Origin: Guillardia theta CCMP2712
Lineage: Eukaryota > Cryptophyceae > Pyrenomonadales > Geminigeraceae
Direction: 5' to 3'
Assembly: GCF_000315625.1 (NCBI RefSeq)
Contig: NW_005434481.1
Location: forward strand, 1-53,543
Length of the DNA stretch: 53,543 bases
Under the pieces are notes generated by a model that was not told the origin of the DNA, did no database searches, and worked only from the letters and a program-made list of their open reading frames with translations. Both the position numbers and the translations under genes were made by a program. Below, piece after piece: positions 19,097-29,668 of this stretch (within the stretch, counting starts at the first letter, position 1; the number at the start of each line of letters is the position of its first letter).

Positions 19097-19960
19097 TACA
19101 AGCAGCCTCCTCGTGTGCGTCGAAGGATGGAGTACAAGCAGCCTCCTCGTGTGCGTCAAAGGATGGAGTACAAGCAGCCTCCTCGTGTGCGTCAAAGGAT
19201 GGAGTACAAGCAGCCTCCTCGTGTGCGTCGCAGGATGGAGTACAAGCAGCCTCCTCGTGTGCGTCGCAGGAATGAGTACAAGCAGCCTCCTCGTGTGCGT
19301 CGCAGGATGGAGTACAAGCAGCCTCCTCGTGTGCGTCGCAGGATGGAGTACAAGCAGCCTCCTCCTGTGCGTCGCAGGAAGGAGTACAAGCAGCCTCCTC
19401 GTGTGCGTCGCAGGATTGAGTACAAGCAGCCTCCTCGTGTGCGTCAAAGGATTGAGTACAAGCAGCCTCCTCGTGTGCGTCGCAGGATGGAGTACAAGCA
19501 GCCTCCTCGTGTGCGTCGCAGGATGGAGTACAAGCAGCCTCCTCGTGTGCGTCGCAGGATGGAGTACAAGCAGCCTCCTCGTGTGTGTCAAAGGATGGAG
19601 TACAAGCAGCCTCCTCGTGTGCGTCAAAGGATGGAGTACAAGCAGCCTCCTCGTGTCCGTCGCAGGATGGAGTACAAGCAGCCTCCTCGTGTGCGTCGCA
19701 GGATTGAGTACAAGCAGCCTCCTCGTGTGCGTCGCAGGATGGAGTACAAGCAGCCTCCTCGTGTGCGTCGCAGGATGGAGTACAAGCAGCCTCCTCGTGT
19801 GCGTCGCAGGATGGAGTACAAGCAGCCTCCTCGTGTGCGTCGCAGGATTGAGTACAAGCAGCCTCCTCGTGTGCGTCGCAGGATGGAGTACAAGCAGCCT
19901 CCTCGTGTGCGTCGCAGGAATGAGTACAAGCAGCCTCCTCGTGTGCGTCGGAGGACGGGG
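19097..19960. repeat. 36-bp minisatellite C, 24 units
   Basis: Twenty-four 36-bp units, the longest array. Variable words include forms not seen in A or B (GCAGGAAG near 19374, AAAGGATT near 19446). The first three units (GAAGGATG, AAAGGATG, AAAGGATG) differ from those of A and B, so the left end of this array has been replaced. Three core changes occur (CCTCCTCCTGTG near 19355, GTGTGTCA near 19583, GTGTCCGTC near 19653). Confidence 0.95.
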
Positions 19961-20850
19961 CTCTCCTCCCGACTGGGTCTGCAAGTGATTCAGCTATGGC
20001 TTGCGCTTGCACATGACTGCTCTGCCAACGGTGGTGACTCAAATCAATGGGTAACGCTTCAGAGCTCGGCGAACTTCCCTTGACTTTCGCCTGCTTCAGG
20101 AGGCCACAGTGAAGATCGATAACAAAACGAATACCAAGTACCATGATGGCGGCATGGTGGTACTGGGGCCGACAATCGTCAGGTCTACTCCGCGCAGGTT
20201 GATCGAGCGGCGAAGTTCATTCTCCGGGGGCGGCGTAAGCACGGAGGCTGAGCGTCACTTGAAGTCCGGTATTCCTGGCGCCATGATGAGCTAATAATGA
20301 TTGAGTCACGGGCATGCCACGGTACGGTACCGGGTACTACCGTTGCTCACTGGAGTCCGACGGTCACGCTCTCTGAAGGAACTGAGGCGATGACTAAGGG
20401 AGAACCGGGACTCGGAATCACTACTGGCTAGTAGTACTGAGACTCCCGTTAGTATTAAGTTCAAGTACTATAGCACAGCCTTCCTCACATCCGACTGGCC
20501 CCCACGCCGGTGGCAGGAATACTGACGTGACCGTCGGAGGCTATCATAGTACTAACCGTTGAACGGTCATGACACTCAGCCGAGATCCGATGATCCGATC
20601 GGACACACTGTCACTGTGACAGTGAGAGACGCCGCCGGGCCGGCCGCGGGCATCCGATCAGATGATAATGTCACTGAGTCAGGCTCCGCATCTCAAGGCC
20701 CGACCGTCGGAGAGTTTCTGCCTAGTAGGACTCGGCGCGGCCCGGGAGCGGCCCGAGCATGACGGGCCCAGTCCAGCCGGGCCGCCGGGACCGTACGTCG
20801 GGGGCCCGGCCAGCCTGCCGGGCCGCGGGCTGACCGTACCGTAGTACTAA
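19961..20850. other. Truncated cassette C flank and GC-rich DNA
   Basis: 19961-20290 matches the flank after arrays A and B and then stops matching. 20300-20850 is GC-rich, made of words such as GATCCGATCGG, GTCACTGTGACAGTGAG and GGCCCGGCC, similar in style to, but not collinear with, the islands in A and B. No gene. Confidence 0.55.
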
Positions 20851-22492
20851 CGTAGGGTGGTAATTCTTGGGACCCACCCCACATGAGTTCTTTCAAATTA
20901 GTTTGATCCACCCCTATACGTTTCCTTTTCCTGAGCTACTCTTTCACCTACCCCACCCTATCTCCTATACACTACCCACCTTACTCAATCATACAGGCGG
21001 CCCCCACCCGACGATGCAACAGGCTGGAGACCGTAAGGGCTGGGGTAGTCGACTTTGAACAGAAGCTTGGGAGGACCGGGTCATTTAGAGACAAATGGAT
21101 GGGTGGCGATCATTCGTCAAATCAGGAAACTACTAGCGAGGGTACTGAATGGGAGGGTAGTACATTGGAATTTGTGGGTAGGGTGGCATGAAGAAGAGCA
21201 GTGTCGGAAACATGGGGGTGGATGACGAAGAGGTGGTATGGAACAGGGGGTGCACCTCCAGAAGGAGGGGTGGCCTTTGGCAGTCGGGTGGGAGGTGGGA
21301 AAATGAAAGTGACAAGGGAGTAGATAGGATAAATCAATTAGAGGTCCAATTAGTAAAGCACATACCATCAGACTTCAGGATCTGCATTACATATCGGGTG
21401 TAACAAGGAGGATGAATGGGGTAGGAGAAAAGTGGGTGGGTCTTTGCATCCCCTACTTTTTAAAGGGGTGATGAGGGCAACAAGTCCACGAAAGGTAGGG
21501 TAGTGTATAATAAAACAAGGGGGTACTACAAGGGAAAAGTGGGGTTATGTTCCACATGAGGTAGGGTCATCAATAAGCCGGGAAAGGTAGGGTAGGGTCA
21601 CAGGGATCCAATGGCGGGATGCGAGGGTGGATTGGTGGGGAAGACGAGAATGAAAACGTGAGAAACAAGGAAGCAGGCGACACGCAAGACATAGTTGAAA
21701 GAACCAAGATCAACCCCACCCCAAATCTCATGGCCAAGCCTGCAAGAAAACCTGCCTTATAGTTGCTTTGATCGTAATTGCACTGGAATTCGTAAGAGCT
21801 GTGTCAGAATCCACATGGTCTGAAATTCCGGGATCTATCTGACAGACATGACTACTTGAGGATTTATCGTTTTGACCATAGGCAATGAACTACAAGATGT
21901 TTTGTGAGTCGTGTTAGCCAGATTGAAATTTACTAGGGAATAGTTGTAACCTGATCTATTCACAGTGCAATGACTAATATGCACGATTGTGCGGATAAAA
22001 ACAGGTCATGATGATACAGGCATAGAAGCGATCTTGCTGTCTAGATGGTTGACCTTGAATTCTCACACTGCCCTATTTATATACACTGCGAGACCTGAAG
22101 AAACAGTGAATTTGTGATGTGCCACTCCCATGCCGTGTTGTTGGTTGAAAGATTGTTTTTCATGGACTTGTTCATTCATATCATATTCACGCCAGTCGAA
22201 ATTAATTCTTTACACTGCAGACTGATCCTAAGATTGAATTTGGATGTTCATGATGATGGCTGCTGTAAAAGCGAGATATTGCTATCCTGCTAATTTGCGA
22301 TCCTAAGGTGACCTTTCTCTTCCTTCTTCGAAACCGAGTCCCATTCGCTTTGTAACGTCTGTTTTGATTTTTCTGTCTGGCAGAAAATCAGGATTCAGAT
22401 CAAGCCATATAGTAATGCTCCGACTCTTGGATTCTGTTGCTTATCCTCTCATGTAGGTGTGAACCTGGTTGCCTCCGTGTACACGCACAAGC
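20851..22492. other. Intergenic DNA and SIN3 upstream region
   Basis: No gene seen. 20860-21640 is rich in GGGGTAG/CTACCCC words (GGTGGG, AGGGTAGGGT). 21700-22440 is AT-rich and lies upstream of the SIN3 start, where promoter and 5' untranslated region are expected. Confidence 0.5.
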
Positions 22493-25400
22493 ATGGAAAT
22501 GCAGGGTGGTGATGGAAACACCAACAAAAACATTTCAGAAGGTCTGAGTGGTGCCATGTCGGATCCAAAGTTTCCCAAACAGGGTGGCGTTAGTGGGCTC
22601 GCCTCACACGAGCATTTGCCTGCGCCTGCTCTTCCACCAATGTCTACAACCATGATGGGAATTTCCTTTCCAGGAAATCAGTCAAAGCCTCTTCCGCAGG
22701 GACAGAGCCAGGTCATTGCTCCTGCTAGCACGGATGTCAGCTGAGTGCTTGGCAGGCCTTGTCTAAACCCCTTCAGTCAACCCTCCCGGGACTCCAGGCC
22801 TCCAACATTGCCAGTCCTTTGCCTGGTGTGAAGCCTGTGATGCACTCCGGCGGACTTGCTGCTGGAGGAAATTTGCCGCAAACTTCTTCACAGCCGCTCC
22901 CTGGATCCTTGTTGCTGGGGTCCCATGCCCTTCCTCAGGCGTCCATAGGAACTTCTTTGCTTGCCAGTCAAAGTGGTCCCCTTCAGACACCCCTCCAGCC
23001 TCTTGCGCAAGTGGTTGACTTATTGCATACGATTCTCTGCATGGAAGGTGATGGTTTGCTCGCAGGTTCAAACTGCAAACTCTGGACTGCAGACAGCGGC
23101 GCTTCAGTCTCAAGGGCTCTCGACGCTAAAGCCAATTACCACAACACAAACAAATACAAGTGCTACAAGTGCGCTGAATCTATCAATGCCACAACCTTCT
23201 GTGCAATTGCCAGCACAGACTTCACAGAGCTTGGTGATTGTTATATGCATGATTGGTCAAGATTGAGTCCTAACCTCTTCTTTGAAGAATTCAACGATTT
23301 CCATGTCTGCAGGACCAAATTTTCATGTCCGGGTAAATTTTGCGTGCGTATTGGTTTGGCTTGTTGACGCAGTGGTGTAGGTGAGCCAAGGCAATTCGAA
23401 ATCACAGAACGAGCAGAAGAAACAGGTTTTGATTTTGTCTTGGTCTCCCTTGTAATAACAATGCAAAAGTTGAAGGAGACTGATGCTCTCGACTATCTCA
23501 ATCAAGTGAAGAAGCAGTTTGGGGACAATCCAGAAATCTACAACAAATTTCTTGACATCATGAAAGACTTCAAATCTCATGCTATTGATACCCAGCGGGT
23601 GATAGAGAGGGTTTCGAAGTTGTTTCATGGCCATCAGGTTGGCTTGCTACATCTTGTTTTAATCCTAGTCCAGTGAATGATTCACCAGAGTCTCATTTTG
23701 GGCTTCAATACATTCCTTCCTGCAGGGTATAAGATCGAAGTACGACCGGCTCCTGCACAGGTTCTTAGATATTCATACTTCAGGTTGATGACGATTTACA
23801 GCAGCAACCTCCTGTAGTGCAGCCTCCAAAGAAACTTGCGACACCAGCAGCTCAGAATAAGAAAGCTGCGCCTGAATTCGATCATGCTTATTCTTATGTC
23901 TCCAAGATCAAAGCAAGATTTGCCAATCAGCCCAATGTCTATCAGCAATTCCTCCAGATTTTGCAACGATACAAGGATGAAGGGTATGCAATCGCACAGG
24001 TATGACTTGTATCGATCGCTCGCTTGTGTTGAGCGCATGATGCCAGGTCAAAGAGCAAGTTGCAGAGTTATTCGCTGGGCACGAAGATTTGCTGGGAGAA
24101 TTTGGAAACTTTCTTCCGGATCCTTCTGCTAACAAACCATCCGGCGTCTCCGGTGCAGCCATGCCTTCGAAAGCAATGAAGAAACCGAAGGTGAATGGAC
24201 TTCCTCGGCATGGTCTTGTGCTTGACTATGCCCTCGTCCCAGCCTTCTGCAACCCAGCCAGGGCAGCTGTCTGCCTCACATCCAACTCAGCAGGTGTCAC
24301 GAGCAGTGCTTCTGACCGTGATAGGCAGTCGGTGAAACCTGTGATTGGCAGAGCGCGAACATGATGGGGCAATTTACAGCCGGAGTATCAACCTTGGCAA
24401 ACCAGTCTTCTGCCTCCAACAACCAAGCTCAAGGGCAAAATGTGTGATACGTTCGCATGAAACTTGATGTTCTGACGCTTTTGCTTCAAGGATTCCTCGC
24501 AATCTGCTACCAATTCATCCACGGTAAAATCACCAATATGCTGGTCTGCTGCTGAAAATTTTGTCAGGCAAAGTCATCGAACAAGAAGCCCGCTGAGAAA
24601 AAGCCAGAGCCAATGCCGGAAAATACGAAGGAGGCTGCTTTGCTTGAAAAAATCAAGAAGAAGTTGTCCACGCAGGTGCAACTCGTATCTTTCTATCGTT
24701 TTTCTCAAGCTTAGGATGATGCAGGCTCCGAATTGCTACACTGACTTTCTCAAGTGTTTGAGTTTGTACGTTCAAGACGTTCTGACGGCGAATGAGCTGA
24801 TCACACTGCTGGAAGATCTGATGGGAGGTGTGCTAACTTTCATGCCACCTGTCGTACGGCTCTCATCCTGATCTTTTCGTTGCAGGCCCTGGTTTTCGTG
24901 AGTGCTTTGAGGAGCTCAAGCATTACTTGGGGATTCGAGATGGGCCTAACAACAAGTACAAGACGAACGTACCGATCAGCGAGATTGATTTCAGCAACTG
25001 TGCTTCCATGGGCACAAGCTACAAATGTCTGCCGGCCGATTATCCATTGCCGACTTGTGCGGGACGTACGGAGCTTTGCGATGAGGTATGTCAAGTGCTG
25101 CTCCTTTTGCCCATTTGCCTGATGCCGAAGTCTTCTTGCTATCAATCTTACGTGTCAAATGTGAACCGCCTAGGTGCTAAACGATGAATGGGTCTCCGTG
25201 CCTTCTGGTTCAGAAGATTATAGCTTTACACATTACAGAAAGAATCAGTATGAGGTTGTTGGTGCTGGAAGTATGGTGCCGTGAACGTCTGACGTGCGTC
25301 TAGGAGTCGCTCTTCAAATGCGAGGACGATAGGTTCGAGCTCGACATGCTTATCGAGACCAACGCGTCAGCCATCAGGGCGATGGAGCCTCTGCTGGAGG

Positions 25401-28400
25401 TCACCTCGCTCCCTGAAATGGAATGTGAAGTGACTAGAGCGTCCAGGAGTGCGACAAGGACAGAAGTCGATCAGCTAAGATCAACATTTCATCGCTAAAG
25501 GTGAACACCAAATCCTTAACATTGTCAGCCCGTTTAAGAAATGCTCTAGGCCATTCACTACAAGGCGATCGAGCGAGTTTACGGCGACCATGGGCAAGAA
25601 ATTACTGAGCATGTCAAACGCGCTCCCCGTGTGGCTCTCAGTGTCGTCCTTCCACGTTTGAAACAGAAGGATGAAGAATGGAGGAAAGCCAGGAGGTGGA
25701 CCCGATTCATTTCGCTGTCTGCTCCGAGTTGCTCTGAAACTATTGCTAGGGACATGAACCGCATCTGGCGAGAGGTCTACAAGGACAACTATTATAAATC
25801 TTTGGACCATAGGAGGTGGGACACTTGCATGTATACATTGCCCCAATGACCTTCTTTCCAGTTTCTACTTCAAACAAATTGACAAGAAGGGATTGAGCGC
25901 GAAGAGCTTCTTGGGAGAGATCAAGCAGAGTCAGGAAGTTGGTTCAAGCAAGGAGGAGTCTCCTTACCTTGTTTTCTCCCTTGGAAGGAAAGACATTCAT
26001 CAAGATATCCTCGAAGTTGTCGGCAAGAGTGCGGCAAACAAGTTGATGGAAGGAGCCGAGGCGCGAGTTCGCAAATTCTTCCACATCTTCCTTCACGTGT
26101 TCCTGGGCCTGAAGAAGCGATGCATTGACGACGTTCGGGCTCGCGCGAGGATGACGACGAAGAAGGAAAGAAAGTCGGATCAAGACAAAGACAAGGATTT
26201 CCTGAACCTCAGGAATCGTAGTCTTTCCAAAGAAGATGAAGAAGCGAAAGACGAAGACGAAGAGATGAAGGAAATGAATGACGACGAGAAAGAATCGACA
26301 GAAACCAAAACGGTTGGTGACGATACGGATGAAGGCGAAGAAGTTGCCAAGACAAACAGGGAGCAGGTTGAGAAAGTCAAAGATGCTGAGGATGAAGATG
26401 AAGAAGAAGAAACGGAGGAGGAGTCAGAAGATGAGGACCATGACATCTGGCAGTCAGTTCACAGGTGCACACAGATATGAAAGTTCCTGTAAGCTAACAG
26501 CATCTCGTTAGTCTTTCGACAGAGTTTCTGCCTCTCAAGACTTATGCTGAAGAAAAAGTGAGGTATACCAGGTTGTGACATTACGATTAAGTGCAATCAA
26601 CAGAATGGACAAGTTGATGACATCATGTTCTCTTCATATCCCAAGGCTCAAAGGTTGTCTTTGTTGTTGGATGAATTTATACCCACCCGTTGCAACTCAT
26701 ATGCGAACTCTACTTCTCTCTTGTGTTCTGCGTCATCAAAATCATGATGATGCTTTTTACCTGGCTTCTTCTGACACGAATGAAACAACAGCGGAGTTCA
26801 CGTATTCTACGGAAATCTGTCCTGTTATGTATTCTTTCGCTTGTATCAAAAACTTTACGAGGTCTGCCTTGAGACCTGAACGTGATCCATCAATTTTGAA
26901 TGGCTTGCAGCGCTTGCTGAAAGCAAAAAATCTCGCCAACGAGATGTCCAAGGTGATTCTTTTGGTGGTTACAGTCGAGGTTTGACTCTCAACAGCGCGA
27001 GGAGGAGGTAGAGATCAACAGGGATCAAGAGCCAAAATCAGGAAGCCAAACAGCCGAAACCGGTAAGAGACTCGCTGACCCCGTGCCTCGCCGGCTCCTC
27101 ACAGATCATCAGATGCACCATGTGCTGAGCAGGAGGGCAGCAAGAGCGCTGAAGCGATCTACAAGAAGTTCATGAATATGCTGATCCAGCTGGTGGAGGA
27201 AGCCATCGATACCTCAAAGGCATGCGGAGAAATGAGAAATGAGGCACGGTAACTTGCTGTGTATCAGTTCGAAGATGATTGCCGGATGCTCCTTGGAACT
27301 AATTCCTATGAGCTTTACACGCTTGAGAAGGTAACACTCCTATCCCCTCTTGTTGTCTACTCGAGCGTCTTCGTGCTTCGTGTCGCTCTCTCATCCTCCC
27401 TCAGGTCGTGGAGAAGCTTCTCGGTCAGGTCCAGTCCATCACCTCGGAGTCGAGCACCCAGACAGGCGCGCGGCACCTTGCTCTCATGGAGTACGAGTGT
27501 CTCCGCACTGACGCTGAGAACTGGGAGGTGCTCGAATCTCGTGCTCCCGCTCGGCCCAGCTGACATCTCAATCTCAGGACATCAGCCCGCTCGACTACCT
27601 CGGAAACGCGTCCTGTCTGAGCGGAGAAGAGGTGAAAGAGACAAGCAGTGAGAGGGGAGAGCTGACGAGGAAGCAGGGCTGCTTCGCTTTCTTTTACAGC
27701 ACCAAGGATGAGAAACTAACAATCGCGCTGCTAGACGTGAAGGAAGGCGGCAAAGCTGACACCCGGTAACTTACAGCAGTTGTTGAGCGTCGAGGGCTGA
27801 TTTTGTCATGATAGCAACGAAAGGAAACGAGAGGACTGGATTGACGATCTCTTGTCTACAATAGCTGATTCAGATGCTGTCGACAAGCGTCCGTTCCTGA
27901 CCCGAAGCCTGAATAAGTGTCTCGACAAGTACGGGAAAGAAGAGGAGAAGTTTGTCCGCATTGGGTGACTCCACCTTTGCTTCTCGCTCCCGTATCTGAC
28001 CCCCCACAAGCTGCATGGAGATCAAGTGCAGCGACAGCCGCGTCTCGTTCGGGCCGGTAGGGCTGGGAGCATGCGAGCGACTCGTTGACTTGGTGCAGAT
28101 GACCAACGAGTGTCAGTACCGACGAAAATTCTCCAGGGACGCCTCCTACTACTCGACCTCGAGGTCGATCGTGATGGGTCAAGGCTGTCGACTGATCCCC
28201 CTCCTTCCCCTGCAGGCGAGCCAAGAAAGTTGCGGCATGGCAGGAAGAGCGTCTGAAGAAGATCCCTGAAGAAGCTGCCGCTGAGGCTGCGCGACTCGCC
28301 GAGCTCGAGGTGAGCAAAACCTTTTAGCTGCGGCTGTTCTGATGACTTGGTCAGGCGGCTCAGAGAGCAGAAGAGGAGGAGGAGGTGCGATGGTTCGTAA

Positions 28401-29190
28401 GGTAAAGGAGTGCTGGACTGATGCGTTTGCAGGATGATGAGAACGAGGAAGATGAGGAGCAGGAGACAGGAGAGAGGGAGGGTGAGTCGTCGTCGCCCGT
28501 GCGTTTATCTCATCACGTGAAATGGAGCAGATGAAGAAGGCGAAGGCGAAGGCGATGCAGAAAACGAAGCTGAGGCCGAGGAAGAGGGAGGCCTTGATCA
28601 GCTCGTGAAGGCTGGACAGCATGAGAGCGCCGTGAGCAAGGCAGCAAGTGAAGCACAGGAAGAGGTAGCGGCTACCATGATGCATACGTCGTTTGACTGC
28701 AACAGCAGGAAAAGTCGGAGCCCATGGAGGACGTGACGTCTGAGAAGAACGACAAGGAGGAGGCAGGAGAGGAGGCCAAACCTGCCAGCAAGAGACCCAG
28801 CAAGACGAAGAGAGCGGAGGAGAGCAAGGAAAGTAAAGAGTCGAAGCGCGCAAAGAGGGAGACAAAGGAAGCCAGCAACGATGAAGATCCTGCGAATGCT
28901 CAAGAGGTGTTGGAGGCGGGGAGGAAGTAGCTCAGGCTCATTGAGTCCTGCAGGAGTCAAAGGAGGAGGAGGAGGAGAAGGAGGATGCAGTCAAGGTACG
29001 GGATGACTCGAGGACCGCGTGCTCCTTGACTTTAATTTGCAGAAGGACAAGGCAGGCAAAGACGACAGCTCGGAGTCCAAGTCAAGCAAAGAGGTAAAGC
29101 TCTTTGCTCCTCGTCCGCTGTCTGATCTGCCTTCAGAGCAAGGAAGCCAGCGCTGCTCGAGCCTCGCGGAGCAGCAGAAGACGAAGATGA
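22493..29190 (+). CDS. SIN3: SIN3-type transcriptional corepressor, many exons
   Basis: Scaffold of a histone deacetylase corepressor in the nucleus. Read across many short GT-AG introns (about 45-60 bp). PAH1 lies at 23462-23758, with [20 protein letters not shown] and, after an intron, [20 protein letters not shown]2 is at 23870-24121 ([20 protein letters not shown], then [12 protein letters not shown]). A weaker PAH3 is at 24638-24830 ([12 protein letters not shown]). The HDAC-interacting domain spans 24888-26110 ([39 protein letters not shown]). The C-terminal domain is at 26796-27620 ([29 protein letters not shown]). A Glu/Lys/Ser-rich tail ends in RSSRRRR at the stop 29188-29190. An in-frame TGA precedes ATG 22493. 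No fourth PAH was found. Individual splice sites in the Q/S/T-rich N-terminus and acidic tail are less certain than the domains. Confidence 0.88.
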
Positions 29191-29668
29191 AGATTTTGCA
29201 TACCTCGAGAGGTTTCTCCGCCTTCCTCTTGCCTTTCCAAGACACAATGACCGTAAGATTTTCGCATGGTTATCAACAACATCAGCTCTATCCCCATCAT
29301 CTTCATAATATCTTGAAGAGAAGCTGTATCTGAAATGTCTTCAAGCTTTGATAATTTATGAATACATTTATACTGACTCATCTTCTTTTCCTGTCCGTTC
29401 CCGTTCCTTCTGCTTCAACTTTCCTTTTCTGCTGTTGCCGTCCGTCGCCGTGTCGCTTTGTCTCCGTTTCTCTCTTCCAACAGATTCTGCTTAGTTTGCC
29501 GATTTAACCAATTCCAAGGTTTGTTGGGATGAGATTGGCATGGCAATCATCTCTATGCCGAATATTCGAATTCATCAACGTTTGGTGTTGGTCTTCAGAC
29601 AGGAGAAGAAACATTGGAGCGGATACCATCTTCATTTTAACAGCAATTTATTATTTCTATTTCACATC
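29191..29668. other. Short convergent intergenic region
   Basis: Separates the 3' ends of SIN3 (plus) and the RWP-RK gene (minus). T-rich with CCGTTCCC-type pyrimidine stretches; both 3' untranslated regions must lie here. No further feature is seen. Confidence 0.5.

Larger units (their letters stand above)
7165..20290. repeat. Tandem segmental duplication: three RHS/minisatellite cassettes
   Basis: Three direct copies of one cassette follow each other: A about 7165-10767, B 10768-16174, C 16175-20290. Each has, left to right, a minus-strand RHS/Crinkler-type gene, a spacer of about 540-560 bp upstream of it, and a 36-bp minisatellite; A and B also have a long GC-rich island, while C is cut short near 20,290. 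B and C are offset by exactly 5407 bp, from gene end through minisatellite start. A and B are offset by 5109 bp at the minisatellite start. The copies differ mainly in array length and small indels. Confidence 0.93.

Noticed and set aside
25893-26480. Separate gene of 195 codons
   Set aside because: Its first part is the end of the SIN3 HDAC-interacting domain ([12 protein letters not shown] follows YFKQIDK from just upstream), so it is an internal exon with the acidic linker.
28179-28865. Minus-strand ORF of 228 codons over the SIN3 tail
   Set aside because: It is the complement of Glu/Lys-rich exons, which yields Ser/Leu/Pro-rich readings without stops. The plus strand has the consistent splice pattern.
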